Origin: Phycisphaera mikurensis NBRC 102666
GTDB lineage: Bacteria > Planctomycetota > Phycisphaerae > Phycisphaerales > SM1A02
DNA length: 37,454 nucleotides
Assembly: GCA_945877905.1 (NCBI GenBank)
Contig: CAMDUT010000005.1
Location: forward strand, 1 to 37,454
Direction of reading: 5' to 3'
Part shown: positions 19,152 to 25,933 of the stretch, piece by piece
Layout: the number at the start of each line of letters is the position of its first letter
Numbering within the stretch: position 1 is the first letter of the stretch
Translations under genes and position numbers: made by a program
Notes under the pieces: generated by a model
Told to the model about the DNA's origin: nothing
Databases searched by the model: none
Seen by the model: the letters and a program-made list of their open reading frames with translations, nothing else

Positions 19152-22069
19152 CGCCGTCCGCCCATGCCGCCCGTCGCGCCCCACCCGCCGCGCGCGCCCG
19201 TCCATCCGCTGAGCGCGCCGTATCCGCGGTACCCGTTCGACCACCCGGCGTAGTTGTAGCCGTAGGGATTCACCGGCCGCGACACCGTGCGGTCGTACCA
19301 GCCCGTGTCCTGGTTGAAGCCGGGGATGCCGCGGTCGTAGTCGTTGCCCCACCGCTGCGCGTAGGTGCCGTACTGGTCGCTCACGCCCCATCCGCCACGC
19401 TCCCATCCACCGCCGTTCCAGCTTCCCGTGCGTTCGCCGGGGGTCGCCGGGACGGGCGACTGCGCGGGGTTCATGCCTGCGTCGCCACGGTCCACGTAGT
19501 TCGTCTCGCCGCGCGCGAAGGCGCCGCGGGGGCTGCCGTCGTAGTTGTGGTTCGGGTCCGGGCGGAACCCGGCATCCGCGCCGCCGTCGCGCGTCGCGGC
19601 ATGCGCGCCGGTGCCGGGATCGCGCTCGACGAGCGTGGCATCCGCGTCGCGCGCCGCATCCGGCTCCGCGGCCGCGCCGTCGCGTCCGCCGGCCGCGGGC
19701 TCGCGCTGCCATCCAGCTTCGGTGCGGCGATACGTGCCGTCGGCGCGACGCTGCGTCACCTGCCCGTCGTGCCCTGCGTACACGTCGTTCGCCACGCCCG
19801 CGGCATGGGTCCAGCGCGCGCCGTTGCCCGACGCTGCGCCACCCGCGGCGCCCTTCGCGGCCGCTGGCGCTCCCGCGCCGAGCGTGCCGTGCGCCCCTGC
19901 GCGCGCCGCCGCGTTCGCGTCGCTCATCGCGCGGTCCCACGCGCGGCGGGCGGTGCCCTGCCAGTGGTTGTTCCACCAACCGCTCCCGTCGCGCCATCCC
20001 CACGGGTGGTAGCCCCATTCCCACGCGCCGGCGAACCCGAGCCCGAGCGCGTAGCCCGTGCAGCAATCCCATCCGGGTCCCCACCATCCGCTGCCGCACC
20101 ACGGCGCGCCGCACCACAGGCCCGCGTCGGCCCAGCCCGGGAACGGCGAGAAGTTCCACGCCCCGAACTCGCACCCGTAGCTCGGCCAGCAGCCGTAGGT
20201 GATCGGCCAGCCCGCGTACGGCCCCCACGTGGGATCGGCGACGTCGTCGGTCGTCGGCACGTCGCCCTGGTCGGTCGCGCCCGGGGTCGCGTACCCCGTG
20301 CCCCAGACCACGGTGCCGTCCTGCACGTAGCTGTTCATCGCGCCCGCGGTGAACGCGAACGTCACGGTCTCCGGCGTCGAACCATAGACCTCGACGAACG
20401 TCGCGGGATACACGGGGCAGGCGGGCGGGATCGAGCCGATGGCCTCCGGAAGCGCGTCGCAAAGCGACCATGGCCCGGCCGCGGCGTCGGCCACGAACCA
20501 CGCACCGTCCTGGCACAGGTACCAGCGCCCGTCGCACGCGACGAGCGGATCGCTCGCGTTCGTCGCGTAGCGCATCGAGGTGCCCTCGATCGGGCGCAGC
20601 CTCGGCGCGCCCCCGAGGAACGAGACCTTCCCCTGCGCCTTCGCGCGCTCGAGCGTCGCCACGTGCACGATGTCCTGCTGGTAGAGCGCGTTCACCGCCT
20701 GCGGCGTGCTGGGCACGCTCGCGAGCACGTTGCCCCAGGGCCCGTGCGGATCGATCGACGCGAAGGATCCCGGGAGCTCGGCGGCCGGCACGTACGCCCA
20801 GGGTCCCGCCGCGAGGTCCGCGGTCGTGAACCAGCGTCCCGAGGCGAGCAGCCACCACCGGTCGCCCGCGTCGTTCGTGAAGAGGTCGCAGCCGGCGTTG
20901 GCGACCGCGCGCAGGCCGTCGGCGACGGCGACGGGGCGCGGCGTGCCGTCGATGCTCACCAGGCACAGGGGCGCCGTGCTCACGACGACGTCGGGAGCGG
21001 CTCGGGTGCCTGCGCCGTCGGATGCGGCGGCGGTCGCCGTGCCGGGACTTCCGTCGCGGGGCATGGCCGTGCCGGCGCGCTCGTTGCGCTTCGGGAGCGC
21101 CGCCTCGATCGCCGCGCGCTGGTCGGGCGTCGGGGTGCGGCCGGCCACGTAGGGCCCTCGAAATGCCGCGGAGTGCATCCACGTGCCGTCCGCGAGCCGC
21201 GTGAACCACGTGCGCGAATCGCGGTCGAAGGCCAGGAGCGACGCGGTGTTCTGCGCGAGCCCCACCGACCCGTCTCCCACCGGGCGCAGGACGGGCGCGC
21301 CGTCGAGCAGCAGCAGCGTCGCTCGGCGCTGCACGACGCGGATCGCCGGCGCTTCCCGCGAAAGGCGTGCCTGCGTCGAGGCGTGCCGCTTCGAGACCTG
21401 CATGTTCCGCATCACGCCGGCGCGGTTCGCGGTGAAGCGCGCCCCCGCGAGCATCGACTGCAGCTCGGTGGCCGCGGCGTCGGCGTTGCGCCCGTCGGCG
21501 AGCGTCGCGCGCTGGACCTCGATGCCCGAGAGCACGATCGCGCCGGACGGGCCGTCGTGGTCCACGCGGGCACCGAACGAGAATGTGCCGAAGGTTGGCG
21601 ACTTCCCCGCGTCGGCCATCGAGAAGGCGCATCGGGCGGTGGCGCGCGCAGGGTCGAGCGTCTCGAATTGCGGTGCGTAGAGGACGTACGTCACGCCGTC
21701 GACGGTCGACTGCTGCGGCCAGAGCGTCTCGCCGTCGTCATGCGCGGGTGCAGGCGGGGCGTCCGGCGGCGGGACGAGTGCGGGCGGCACGGCGGGCACG
21801 GTGCGGGCGGGAGCGGTAGGTCCCGGTGCGGACGTCGCATCGGTCGTGGGCGCAGCCGCCGGGGCCGCGGCCGGAGGGTCGGCGAGGCGCGCGGGCGCCG
21901 CGGGCGGGGTGGGGGTGACCGCAGGCTGCGTCGCGGGCGCGGGCCGGCGCGCGGGAAGGTCGACCGGCGTCGGGGCGTCGTCCTGCGCGCGCGACGGCGT
22001 CGACGGGGCGAGCGCAAGGGCGGCAGCGACGATGACGGCGACGTGGCGGAGCCGAGCGTGCGTTTCCAT
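19148..22069 (-). CDS. Large exported protein with Trp/Gly-rich C-terminal half
   Basis: A 973-residue protein with a signal peptide (cut near SRA-QD at residue 28), a Pro/Ala-rich low-complexity linker (30-112) and a globular region opening LWPQQSTVDGVTYVLYAPQ. That opening, and the later repeated pattern of small WYLCQDGAWFVADAAAGPW-type units, match a family of large secreted proteins sometimes labelled carbohydrate-binding family V/XII in proteobacteria. From about residue 610 to 705 the chain is extremely rich in Trp, Gly, Tyr and Cys. It ends in a Gly/Tyr/Asn/Arg-rich tail. No catalytic motif was seen. The start at 22069 is supported by TACGCT 8 nt upstream. The function is unknown; cell-surface or matrix attachment is a guess. 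Confidence 0.75.
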   Translation of the reverse strand: METHARLRHVAVIVAAALALAPSTPSRAQDDAPTPVDLPARRPAPATQPAVTPTPPAAPARLADPPAAAPAAAPTTDATSAPGPTAPARTVPAVPPALVPPPDAPPAPAHDDGETLWPQQSTVDGVTYVLYAPQFETLDPARATARCAFSMADAGKSPTFGTFSFGARVDHDGPSGAIVLSGIEVQRATLADGRNADAAATELQSMLAGARFTANRAGVMRNMQVSKRHASTQARLSREAPAIRVVQRRATLLLLDGAPVLRPVGDGSVGLAQNTASLLAFDRDSRTWFTRLADGTWMHSAAFRGPYVAGRTPTPDQRAAIEAALPKRNERAGTAMPRDGSPGTATAAASDGAGTRAAPDVVVSTAPLCLVSIDGTPRPVAVADGLRAVANAGCDLFTNDAGDRWWLLASGRWFTTADLAAGPWAYVPAAELPGSFASIDPHGPWGNVLASVPSTPQAVNALYQQDIVHVATLERAKAQGKVSFLGGAPRLRPIEGTSMRYATNASDPLVACDGRWYLCQDGAWFVADAAAGPWSLCDALPEAIGSIPPACPVYPATFVEVYGSTPETVTFAFTAGAMNSYVQDGTVVWGTGYATPGATDQGDVPTTDDVADPTWGPYAGWPITYGCWPSYGCEFGAWNFSPFPGWADAGLWCGAPWCGSGWWGPGWDCCTGYALGLGFAGAWEWGYHPWGWRDGSGWWNNHWQGTARRAWDRAMSDANAAARAGAHGTLGAGAPAAAKGAAGGAASGNGARWTHAAGVANDVYAGHDGQVTQRRADGTYRRTEAGWQREPAAGGRDGAAAEPDAARDADATLVERDPGTGAHAATRDGGADAGFRPDPNHNYDGSPRGAFARGETNYVDRGDAGMNPAQSPVPATPGERTGSWNGGGWERGGWGVSDQYGTYAQRWGNDYDRGIPGFNQDTGWYDRTVSRPVNPYGYNYAGWSNGYRGYGALSGWTGARGGWGATGGMGGRR

Positions 22070-22077
22070 CGAGGCGC

Positions 22078-22083
22078 AGCGTA
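22078..22083 (-). promoter_or_regulatory. TACGCT -10-like hexamer
   Basis: TACGCT (minus strand 22083-22078) lies 8 nt upstream of the ATG at 22069, matching the TANNNT-to-start spacing seen at several other genes here. No -35 was recognised. Confidence 0.4.
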
Positions 22084-22113
22084 GGTTTCCTGCGCTTCAG
22101 GGGCGCCGGAGGC

Positions 22114-22141
22114 TTGCGCGAGGGGGCGCGGCAGGTATCCT
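22114..22141 (+). promoter_or_regulatory. Probable imuA promoter
   Basis: TTGCGC (22114-22119) and TATCCT (22136-22141) are 16 bp apart. The -10-like hexamer is the upstream end of the 22-nt element shared with dnaE2. Transcription would begin within that element, so a protein bound there would block initiation. Confidence 0.5.
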
Positions 22142-22156
22142 AACAAAAACCGTACA
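22135..22156 (+). promoter_or_regulatory. Shared 22-nt element at imuA: candidate SOS operator
   Basis: The 22 bases at 22135-22156 match 25904-25925 upstream of dnaE2 with a single mismatch (A at 22148, G at 25917). No other copy was noticed in the window. Parts are GTATCCT, then AACAAARACC, then GTACA. TAAC and GTAC are separated by exactly 7 bases. The element ends 3 nt before the imuA ATG. imuA and dnaE2 are classic SOS genes under LexA in many bacteria, so a LexA-family site is the leading reading. The sequence does not match the best-known boxes exactly. Confidence 0.65.
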
Positions 22157-22159
22157 CGC

Positions 22160-23062
22160 ATGCGCCTTGAACGCCCCCATCTCTTGGCGGAATGCATCGC
22201 CCGGCTCGAGCGCACGTGCGGTGGGCGCAGCGCCCGCGGTGCGTGCGGCGCGCACGGCCCGTGCGTCGCCACCGGATGGCCCGCGATCGATGCGCATCTC
22301 GGCGGGGGCATCGCGTGCGGTGGGCTGCATGAGTGGTGGGGCACGTGCGAGGACGTGCGTGCCGTGCTCGTGCAGCTTGCATGGCGCGCCGTGCTGCAGG
22401 ACGACGACGGGCATCCCGGGCGCGGCCGCCACGTGGCGTGGGTCGGCCGGGCCGCGTGGCCGATGCCCGACCACCTGGTGCGGGGCCTGCGTGGGCCCGT
22501 CACCGCGATGTTCGGCGCGGCGCGCGTTCCGTCCTGGCCCGACGCGCGGCTGCACGACCGCTCGATCCTGGTCGACGTGCCCGCGCACGACGACGGTGCG
22601 CGCCTGTGGGCCATCGAACAGGCGGCCCGGTGCCCGGGCGTGTGCGCGGTGGTGGCCGACGGTCGGGGACTGTCGATGCCCGCCACGCGCCGGCTGCAGC
22701 TTGCGGCCGCCGGCACGCTGCTCCTGTCCATGCGCGGTCCCGAGCGTCGCGCGGGCGAGCGGCGCACCGTGCCGAGCGCGTGCGCCACGCGCTGGTGGGT
22801 GACGCCCGCCGCCGGCGTCCGCGAAGTTCCGTGGCTGCGCGCGATGCACGCGTTGGCCGGTCGCATCGCGCCCGAGCCCGCGTGGAGCGTGCGCCTCGAG
22901 CGCGCCAAGGGCCTCGGCATCGATCCGGACGCGTGCCCCGAGGCGGTCGCGACCGAGTGGTGGCGCACCGAGGGCGTGCCGGACGCGCCCGCGCGCGTGC
23001 ATCACGCGCACGTCCGTCGCGCGGCGCGCGCCGAGTCGCTGCGCCGTGCCCGCGCATCCTGA
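22160..23062 (+). CDS. imuA: ImuA, RecA-like accessory protein of the ImuA-ImuB-DnaE2 mutasome
   Basis: A 300-residue protein of the ImuA (SulA/RecA-like) family, which supports error-prone translesion synthesis together with ImuB and DnaE2. The order imuA-imuB, dnaE2 nearby and the shared promoter element make the assignment firm. The N-terminal half has VATGWPAIDAHLGGGIACGGLHEWW, matching the degenerate P-loop region of ImuA (LPRGALHE in relatives). Later stretches such as HVAWVGRAAWPMPDHL and GLSMPATRRLQLAAAGTLLL correspond to the RecA-like core. The Walker A motif lacks the usual GKT, as in other ImuA proteins. The start ATG lies 18 nt downstream of TATCCT. imuB follows after 9 bp with a TGAGG formed by the imuA stop, so they are translationally close. 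Confidence 0.85.
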   Translation: MRLERPHLLAECIARLERTCGGRSARGACGAHGPCVATGWPAIDAHLGGGIACGGLHEWWGTCEDVRAVLVQLAWRAVLQDDDGHPGRGRHVAWVGRAAWPMPDHLVRGLRGPVTAMFGAARVPSWPDARLHDRSILVDVPAHDDGARLWAIEQAARCPGVCAVVADGRGLSMPATRRLQLAAAGTLLLSMRGPERRAGERRTVPSACATRWWVTPAAGVREVPWLRAMHALAGRIAPEPAWSVRLERAKGLGIDPDACPEAVATEWWRTEGVPDAPARVHHAHVRRAARAESLRRARAS

Positions 23063-23071
23063 GGCCGTGCC

Positions 23072-24160
23072 ATGCATGCGCGTGCAGAGCCATGGTTCGC
23101 GGCCATCGTGCCGGTGCGCCCGGTGCCGGGGCCCGCGGCGCTGCGGCGGATGGCCGAGCGGTGCCTGAAGTGGACGCCGCGCGTCCATGCCGAGCACGGA
23201 GACGGGGGCGCGGGCGATTGGCCGCTCATCCTGCTCGACCTGCGCGGGTGCCTGCCGGTGCACGGGGGCGCTCCGCGCCTACACGAACGCATCGCACGCG
23301 CGTTCGCGCGGCGCGGCATCGAGCACGCGTGCTGCATGGACGCGTGCGCGGGCGCGGCCGTGGCGCGTGCGACGGCTCACGCGATGGACATGGTCGCGAG
23401 TGGCGCGCCCGGTGCGCCCGCCCCGCGCCCCGCGCCCGTCACGGCGCTGCGCGTTCCCCTGGACCGGCTCGCGATCGAGTCGCTCCGCATCGGCGCGGAC
23501 GCGTGCGCAGCGTTGCGCGAGGTGAACGTGCGGACCGTGGGCGAGCTGCGCGCGATCGGCCGCGCCGCGCTCGCCGACCGGTTCGGGCCCGCGGTCGGCA
23601 TGCGGCTCGACCAGGCGTCGGGCGCGCGTGCGTGGGACTTCGTCCCCGTCCCGCACCCCGACCCGCCGCGCGCCGCGTTCGAGTTCGCCTCGCCGTGCGC
23701 GTGCCCGGAGGCAACGGCGCTCGCCGTGCGCCGCGCGATCGACGACCTGTGCGCGGCGCTCGCGGCGCGCAACCGCGGCGTGCGCGCCATCGCGGTGCGC
23801 ATGGAGCGCGCGGGTCTTCCCGCGGTGCGCGGCACCGTGCACCTGGGCGTGCCCACGCGCGATGCCGCGCACCTGTGGGCGGTGCTGCGGCCGCGCGTCG
23901 AGCGCGTGCACCTTGGGCACCATGAGCTGGGCCAGGGCATCGAGCGCATCGCATTGGTCGCGACGCGCACCGGGCGCGTGCCGGATGGGACGGGCGTGCT
24001 CGTTCCCGGGGCCGGCCCGGCCGGAACCGGCGCGCGCGGCATACGGGCCGCGCCCGGCGCCCACGGCCCGGCCGACGGCGCACGGCGCGCGCTCGGCGAG
24101 CTCGTGGACCAGCTCGTCGCGCGCCTCGGCGACGGGGCCGTGCGCCGACCCGCGACGTGA
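23072..24160 (+). CDS. imuB: ImuB, reduced Y-family polymerase-like mutasome subunit
   Basis: A 362-residue protein of the ImuB family, a catalytically dead Y-family polymerase relative that links DnaE2 to the beta clamp. Typical ImuB proteins have about 450-550 residues. Recognisable parts are AALRRMAERCLKWTPRV, PLILLDLRGCLPVHGG, the helix-hairpin-helix-like region DACAALREVNVRTVGELRAIGRAALADRFG and a little-finger domain up to GIERIALVA. The first ~75 residues of the normal palm are missing and no upstream frame can supply them, because imuA ends 9 bp before in the same frame. The chain stops at RLGDGAVRRPAT, without the usual C-terminal extension, and no QLxLF-type clamp-binding motif is visible. 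It is co-transcribed with imuA. Confidence 0.82.
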   Translation: MHARAEPWFAAIVPVRPVPGPAALRRMAERCLKWTPRVHAEHGDGGAGDWPLILLDLRGCLPVHGGAPRLHERIARAFARRGIEHACCMDACAGAAVARATAHAMDMVASGAPGAPAPRPAPVTALRVPLDRLAIESLRIGADACAALREVNVRTVGELRAIGRAALADRFGPAVGMRLDQASGARAWDFVPVPHPDPPRAAFEFASPCACPEATALAVRRAIDDLCAALAARNRGVRAIAVRMERAGLPAVRGTVHLGVPTRDAAHLWAVLRPRVERVHLGHHELGQGIERIALVATRTGRVPDGTGVLVPGAGPAGTGARGIRAAPGAHGPADGARRALGELVDQLVARLGDGAVRRPAT

Positions 24161-24169
24161 GCGCGTCCC

Positions 24170-24175
24170 TACACT
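24170..24175 (+). promoter_or_regulatory. TACACT -10-like hexamer for a leaderless start
   Basis: TACACT lies exactly 6 nt upstream of the lipoprotein ATG at 24182. It indicates an independent promoter between imuB and this gene, separating it from the imuAB unit. Confidence 0.45.
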
Positions 24176-24181
24176 CGATGC

Positions 24182-24730
24182 ATGCGCGCCCACGCCCTTC
24201 ATGCCGCCGCGGGACTCGCCGTATCGGCCATCGTGGCCGCGCTCGCCGGCTGCAACCCGTATCTCGAGCACTACGAGGGAGAGCGCTTCGCGCCCGTCGA
24301 TGCCGCGCGCATCGTCGAGGCGACGCCCGCCGACGACCGGGCCCGACTCATCGGCGCCAGCGAGTTCCGCACAAGCGACACGGCGCTGCGCGAGCGCCAC
24401 GTGCTCGAGGCCGCGTGCGCGGTCGGCGCGGACCTCGCGACCTGGAGCGTGAAATGGGACGGCCGCGAGACGCAGGTCGACGCCGACCCCATCATGCAGC
24501 GCGGCATCTCCGAGCGCGGCACGTTCGCCACGTACGTCCCGGTCGTGCGCACGCACGACGCGTGGAAGCACGTCGCGCACTTCTACCGAAGCAACGGTGC
24601 CGCCCACACGGGCGCCGCCGGCACGGGAACCGTCAGCGCGGAGCCGGTGCGGCAGGCTTCGCCGGGGTCTGCGCCGCCGGAGCGCCTGCCGCCGCGCCCG
24701 CCACCGCCGGGCTCGCCGCCGGGCCCGTGA
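24182..24730 (+). CDS. Lipoprotein of unknown function between imuB and dnaE2
   Basis: A 182-residue protein with a lipoprotein signal of 23 residues and lipobox LAGC (Cys24). The mature domain (NPYLEHYEGERFAPVD...LIGASEFRTSD) contains a short repeated-looking alpha/beta pattern including TWSVKWDGRETQVDADP and ends in a Pro/Gly-rich tail. No named domain was recognised. It starts 21 bp after imuB but has its own TACACT hexamer 6 nt before the ATG, so it need not be SOS-regulated. The last 98 bp overlap the end of the opposing YHS-like gene; both overlapping ends encode low-complexity tails, so one annotated end may be longer than the functional domain requires. Confidence 0.7.
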   Translation: MRAHALHAAAGLAVSAIVAALAGCNPYLEHYEGERFAPVDAARIVEATPADDRARLIGASEFRTSDTALRERHVLEAACAVGADLATWSVKWDGRETQVDADPIMQRGISERGTFATYVPVVRTHDAWKHVAHFYRSNGAAHTGAAGTGTVSAEPVRQASPGSAPPERLPPRPPPPGSPPGP

Positions 24731-25859
24731 CGATGGCCAGCTCCGGCCCCTTCGTGCCTTCCTTCTCGCCCGTGGGGTACGTCACCCACTGCGTCGGGAG
24801 GCGCAGCGCCTGCGGGCCCGCGTCGCCGAGCGCGTCCATCGTGAGCGACATCACGCGCGACTGGGTGTCACGGCCCATGCAGCCCATCTGCACCATGCGC
24901 CCCGTGGCCTTGTCGATGGCCAGGTGCGTGGCATTGCCCTCGAACCACGTCACCACGTAATCGCAGTCGTAGGGACCGAGCTTGCCGCCGCCGGTGCGGA
25001 TGACCAGGAGCCCCGCCTCCGGCCGCACGCGCGCACGCAGGATGGACCACGGCAGCCGGTTCAGCTGGCGCTCGAACGCGGTGCGTCGCGTGCCGTAGAG
25101 CTCCTGCGCGCCCGGGCCCTCGGGCCCGATGATCGCGCGCTCGGGCGTCAGGATCGTCTCGATCACCGTGGGATCCGCCTTCGGGTCACCCACCTTGCGC
25201 CAGGTGATGCGCTGGCGCGCGCGCTGCGGGGCGGTGATCTCGATCTCCTCGACGCGGTCCCACTCGGCGCCGCTCGCCTGCACGCGCTCGATCGACGACT
25301 GGCGATAGGTCTCGGCCCTGCGGATCGCGTCCTTTCCGCCCGCGTAGGCCACCCAGCGGTCGAACGCGGCCATGCCGTCGATCTGCGCGTCGGGAAGTCC
25401 CGAAGGCAGCTGGTCGTACGGCTCCATGTGGCCGTGCGGATTCGCCTTGAACGTCGTCATGCACTCGGGCGACGCGAAGAAGTAGAGGAGCCCCTCCTCG
25501 ATCGCGTACCGCCGCGCGTCGCCGAGCCCGCCGAGCGGACCCATGCGGCCGCACGCGCCGGCGTCGGTGGCCGCGTAGGTGCGCGGGTCACGCATGAACG
25601 TGTCGCGCGTGTCCTTGGTGGCGAAGACGTAGGTGTTCCCCTCGAACGCGACGGCCAGCGCACGGTCGCCTGCGACGGCCTTGCCCTGCTTGAGCATCAC
25701 CGGGTCGACCGGCAGCAGCCGCTCGGGCCGCACCATCTGCTGCACCGCCGGCGTGGCGCCCTCGGACGGCAGCGAGACCGCCACCGGTTCGGTCTGTGCG
25801 AGGGCGGGGTCGACGGCGAGGAGGAAGGTCAGCAGGGTGGTCGTGAGCGGGCGCGGCAT
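24633..25859 (-). CDS. Exported protein with two YHS-like modules
   Basis: A 408-residue protein with a signal peptide (residues 1-21, ending DPALA-Q). Two N-terminal modules resemble the YHS domain, a small putative metal-binding unit found in copper and sensor proteins. The first is residues 49-96, with AVAFEGNTYVFATKDTRDTFMRDP. The second is 103-141, with CGRMGPLGGLG, GLLYFFASPECMTTFKANP and a second Cys. The remaining two thirds, starting near DAQIDGMAAFDRW, looks like an alpha/beta domain of a lipoprotein-like fold seen in exported planctomycete proteins. The C-terminus is Ala/Pro-rich. Start ATG 25859 is 12 nt after a TACGAA stretch. It is divergent to dnaE2. A role in metal handling is only suggested by the YHS-like part. 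Confidence 0.7.
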   Translation of the reverse strand: MPRPLTTTLLTFLLAVDPALAQTEPVAVSLPSEGATPAVQQMVRPERLLPVDPVMLKQGKAVAGDRALAVAFEGNTYVFATKDTRDTFMRDPRTYAATDAGACGRMGPLGGLGDARRYAIEEGLLYFFASPECMTTFKANPHGHMEPYDQLPSGLPDAQIDGMAAFDRWVAYAGGKDAIRRAETYRQSSIERVQASGAEWDRVEEIEITAPQRARQRITWRKVGDPKADPTVIETILTPERAIIGPEGPGAQELYGTRRTAFERQLNRLPWSILRARVRPEAGLLVIRTGGGKLGPYDCDYVVTWFEGNATHLAIDKATGRMVQMGCMGRDTQSRVMSLTMDALGDAGPQALRLPTQWVTYPTGEKEGTKGPELAIVTGPAASPAVAGAAAGAPAAQTPAKPAAPAPR

Positions 25860-25893
25860 GGCAGAAGCGCATTCGTACCCGGAGCCGCGCGCG

Positions 25894-25903
25894 GTTCCGG
25901 AAC
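25894..25903. promoter_or_regulatory. 10-bp palindrome upstream of dnaE2
   Basis: GTTCCGGAAC at 25894-25903 is a perfect palindrome and abuts the shared 22-nt element. It lies where a -35/-10 spacer would be. imuA has no such palindrome, so it is not part of the shared operator. It is reported because GTTC/GAAC half-sites occur in LexA boxes of other phyla. Confidence 0.25.
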
Positions 25904-25925
25904 GTATCCTAACAAAGACCGTACA
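25904..25925 (+). promoter_or_regulatory. Shared 22-nt element at dnaE2: candidate SOS operator and -10
   Basis: The second copy of the imuA element, 21 of 22 bases identical, ends 8 nt before the dnaE2 ATG. TATCCT (25905-25910) can serve as -10; the following TAAC-N7-GTAC covers the probable start site. This supports joint control of the two mutasome transcription units even though they are separated by two unrelated genes. Confidence 0.65.
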
Positions 25926-25933
25926 TCTGCACC

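Noticed and set aside
22135-22156. Reading the shared element as an insertion-sequence end or att site
   Set aside because: No transposase or integrase lies near, there are no target duplications, and both copies are in the same orientation before mutasome genes.
22141-22156. T-rich complement of the imuA element as a terminator of the opposing Trp-rich gene
   Set aside because: The element is upstream of that gene's start, not downstream, and no stem precedes the T run.
24160-24182. A frameshift that would restore the ImuB C-terminus
   Set aside because: No frame after 24160 resembles the ImuB extension, and the following gene has its own promoter-like hexamer and lipoprotein signal.
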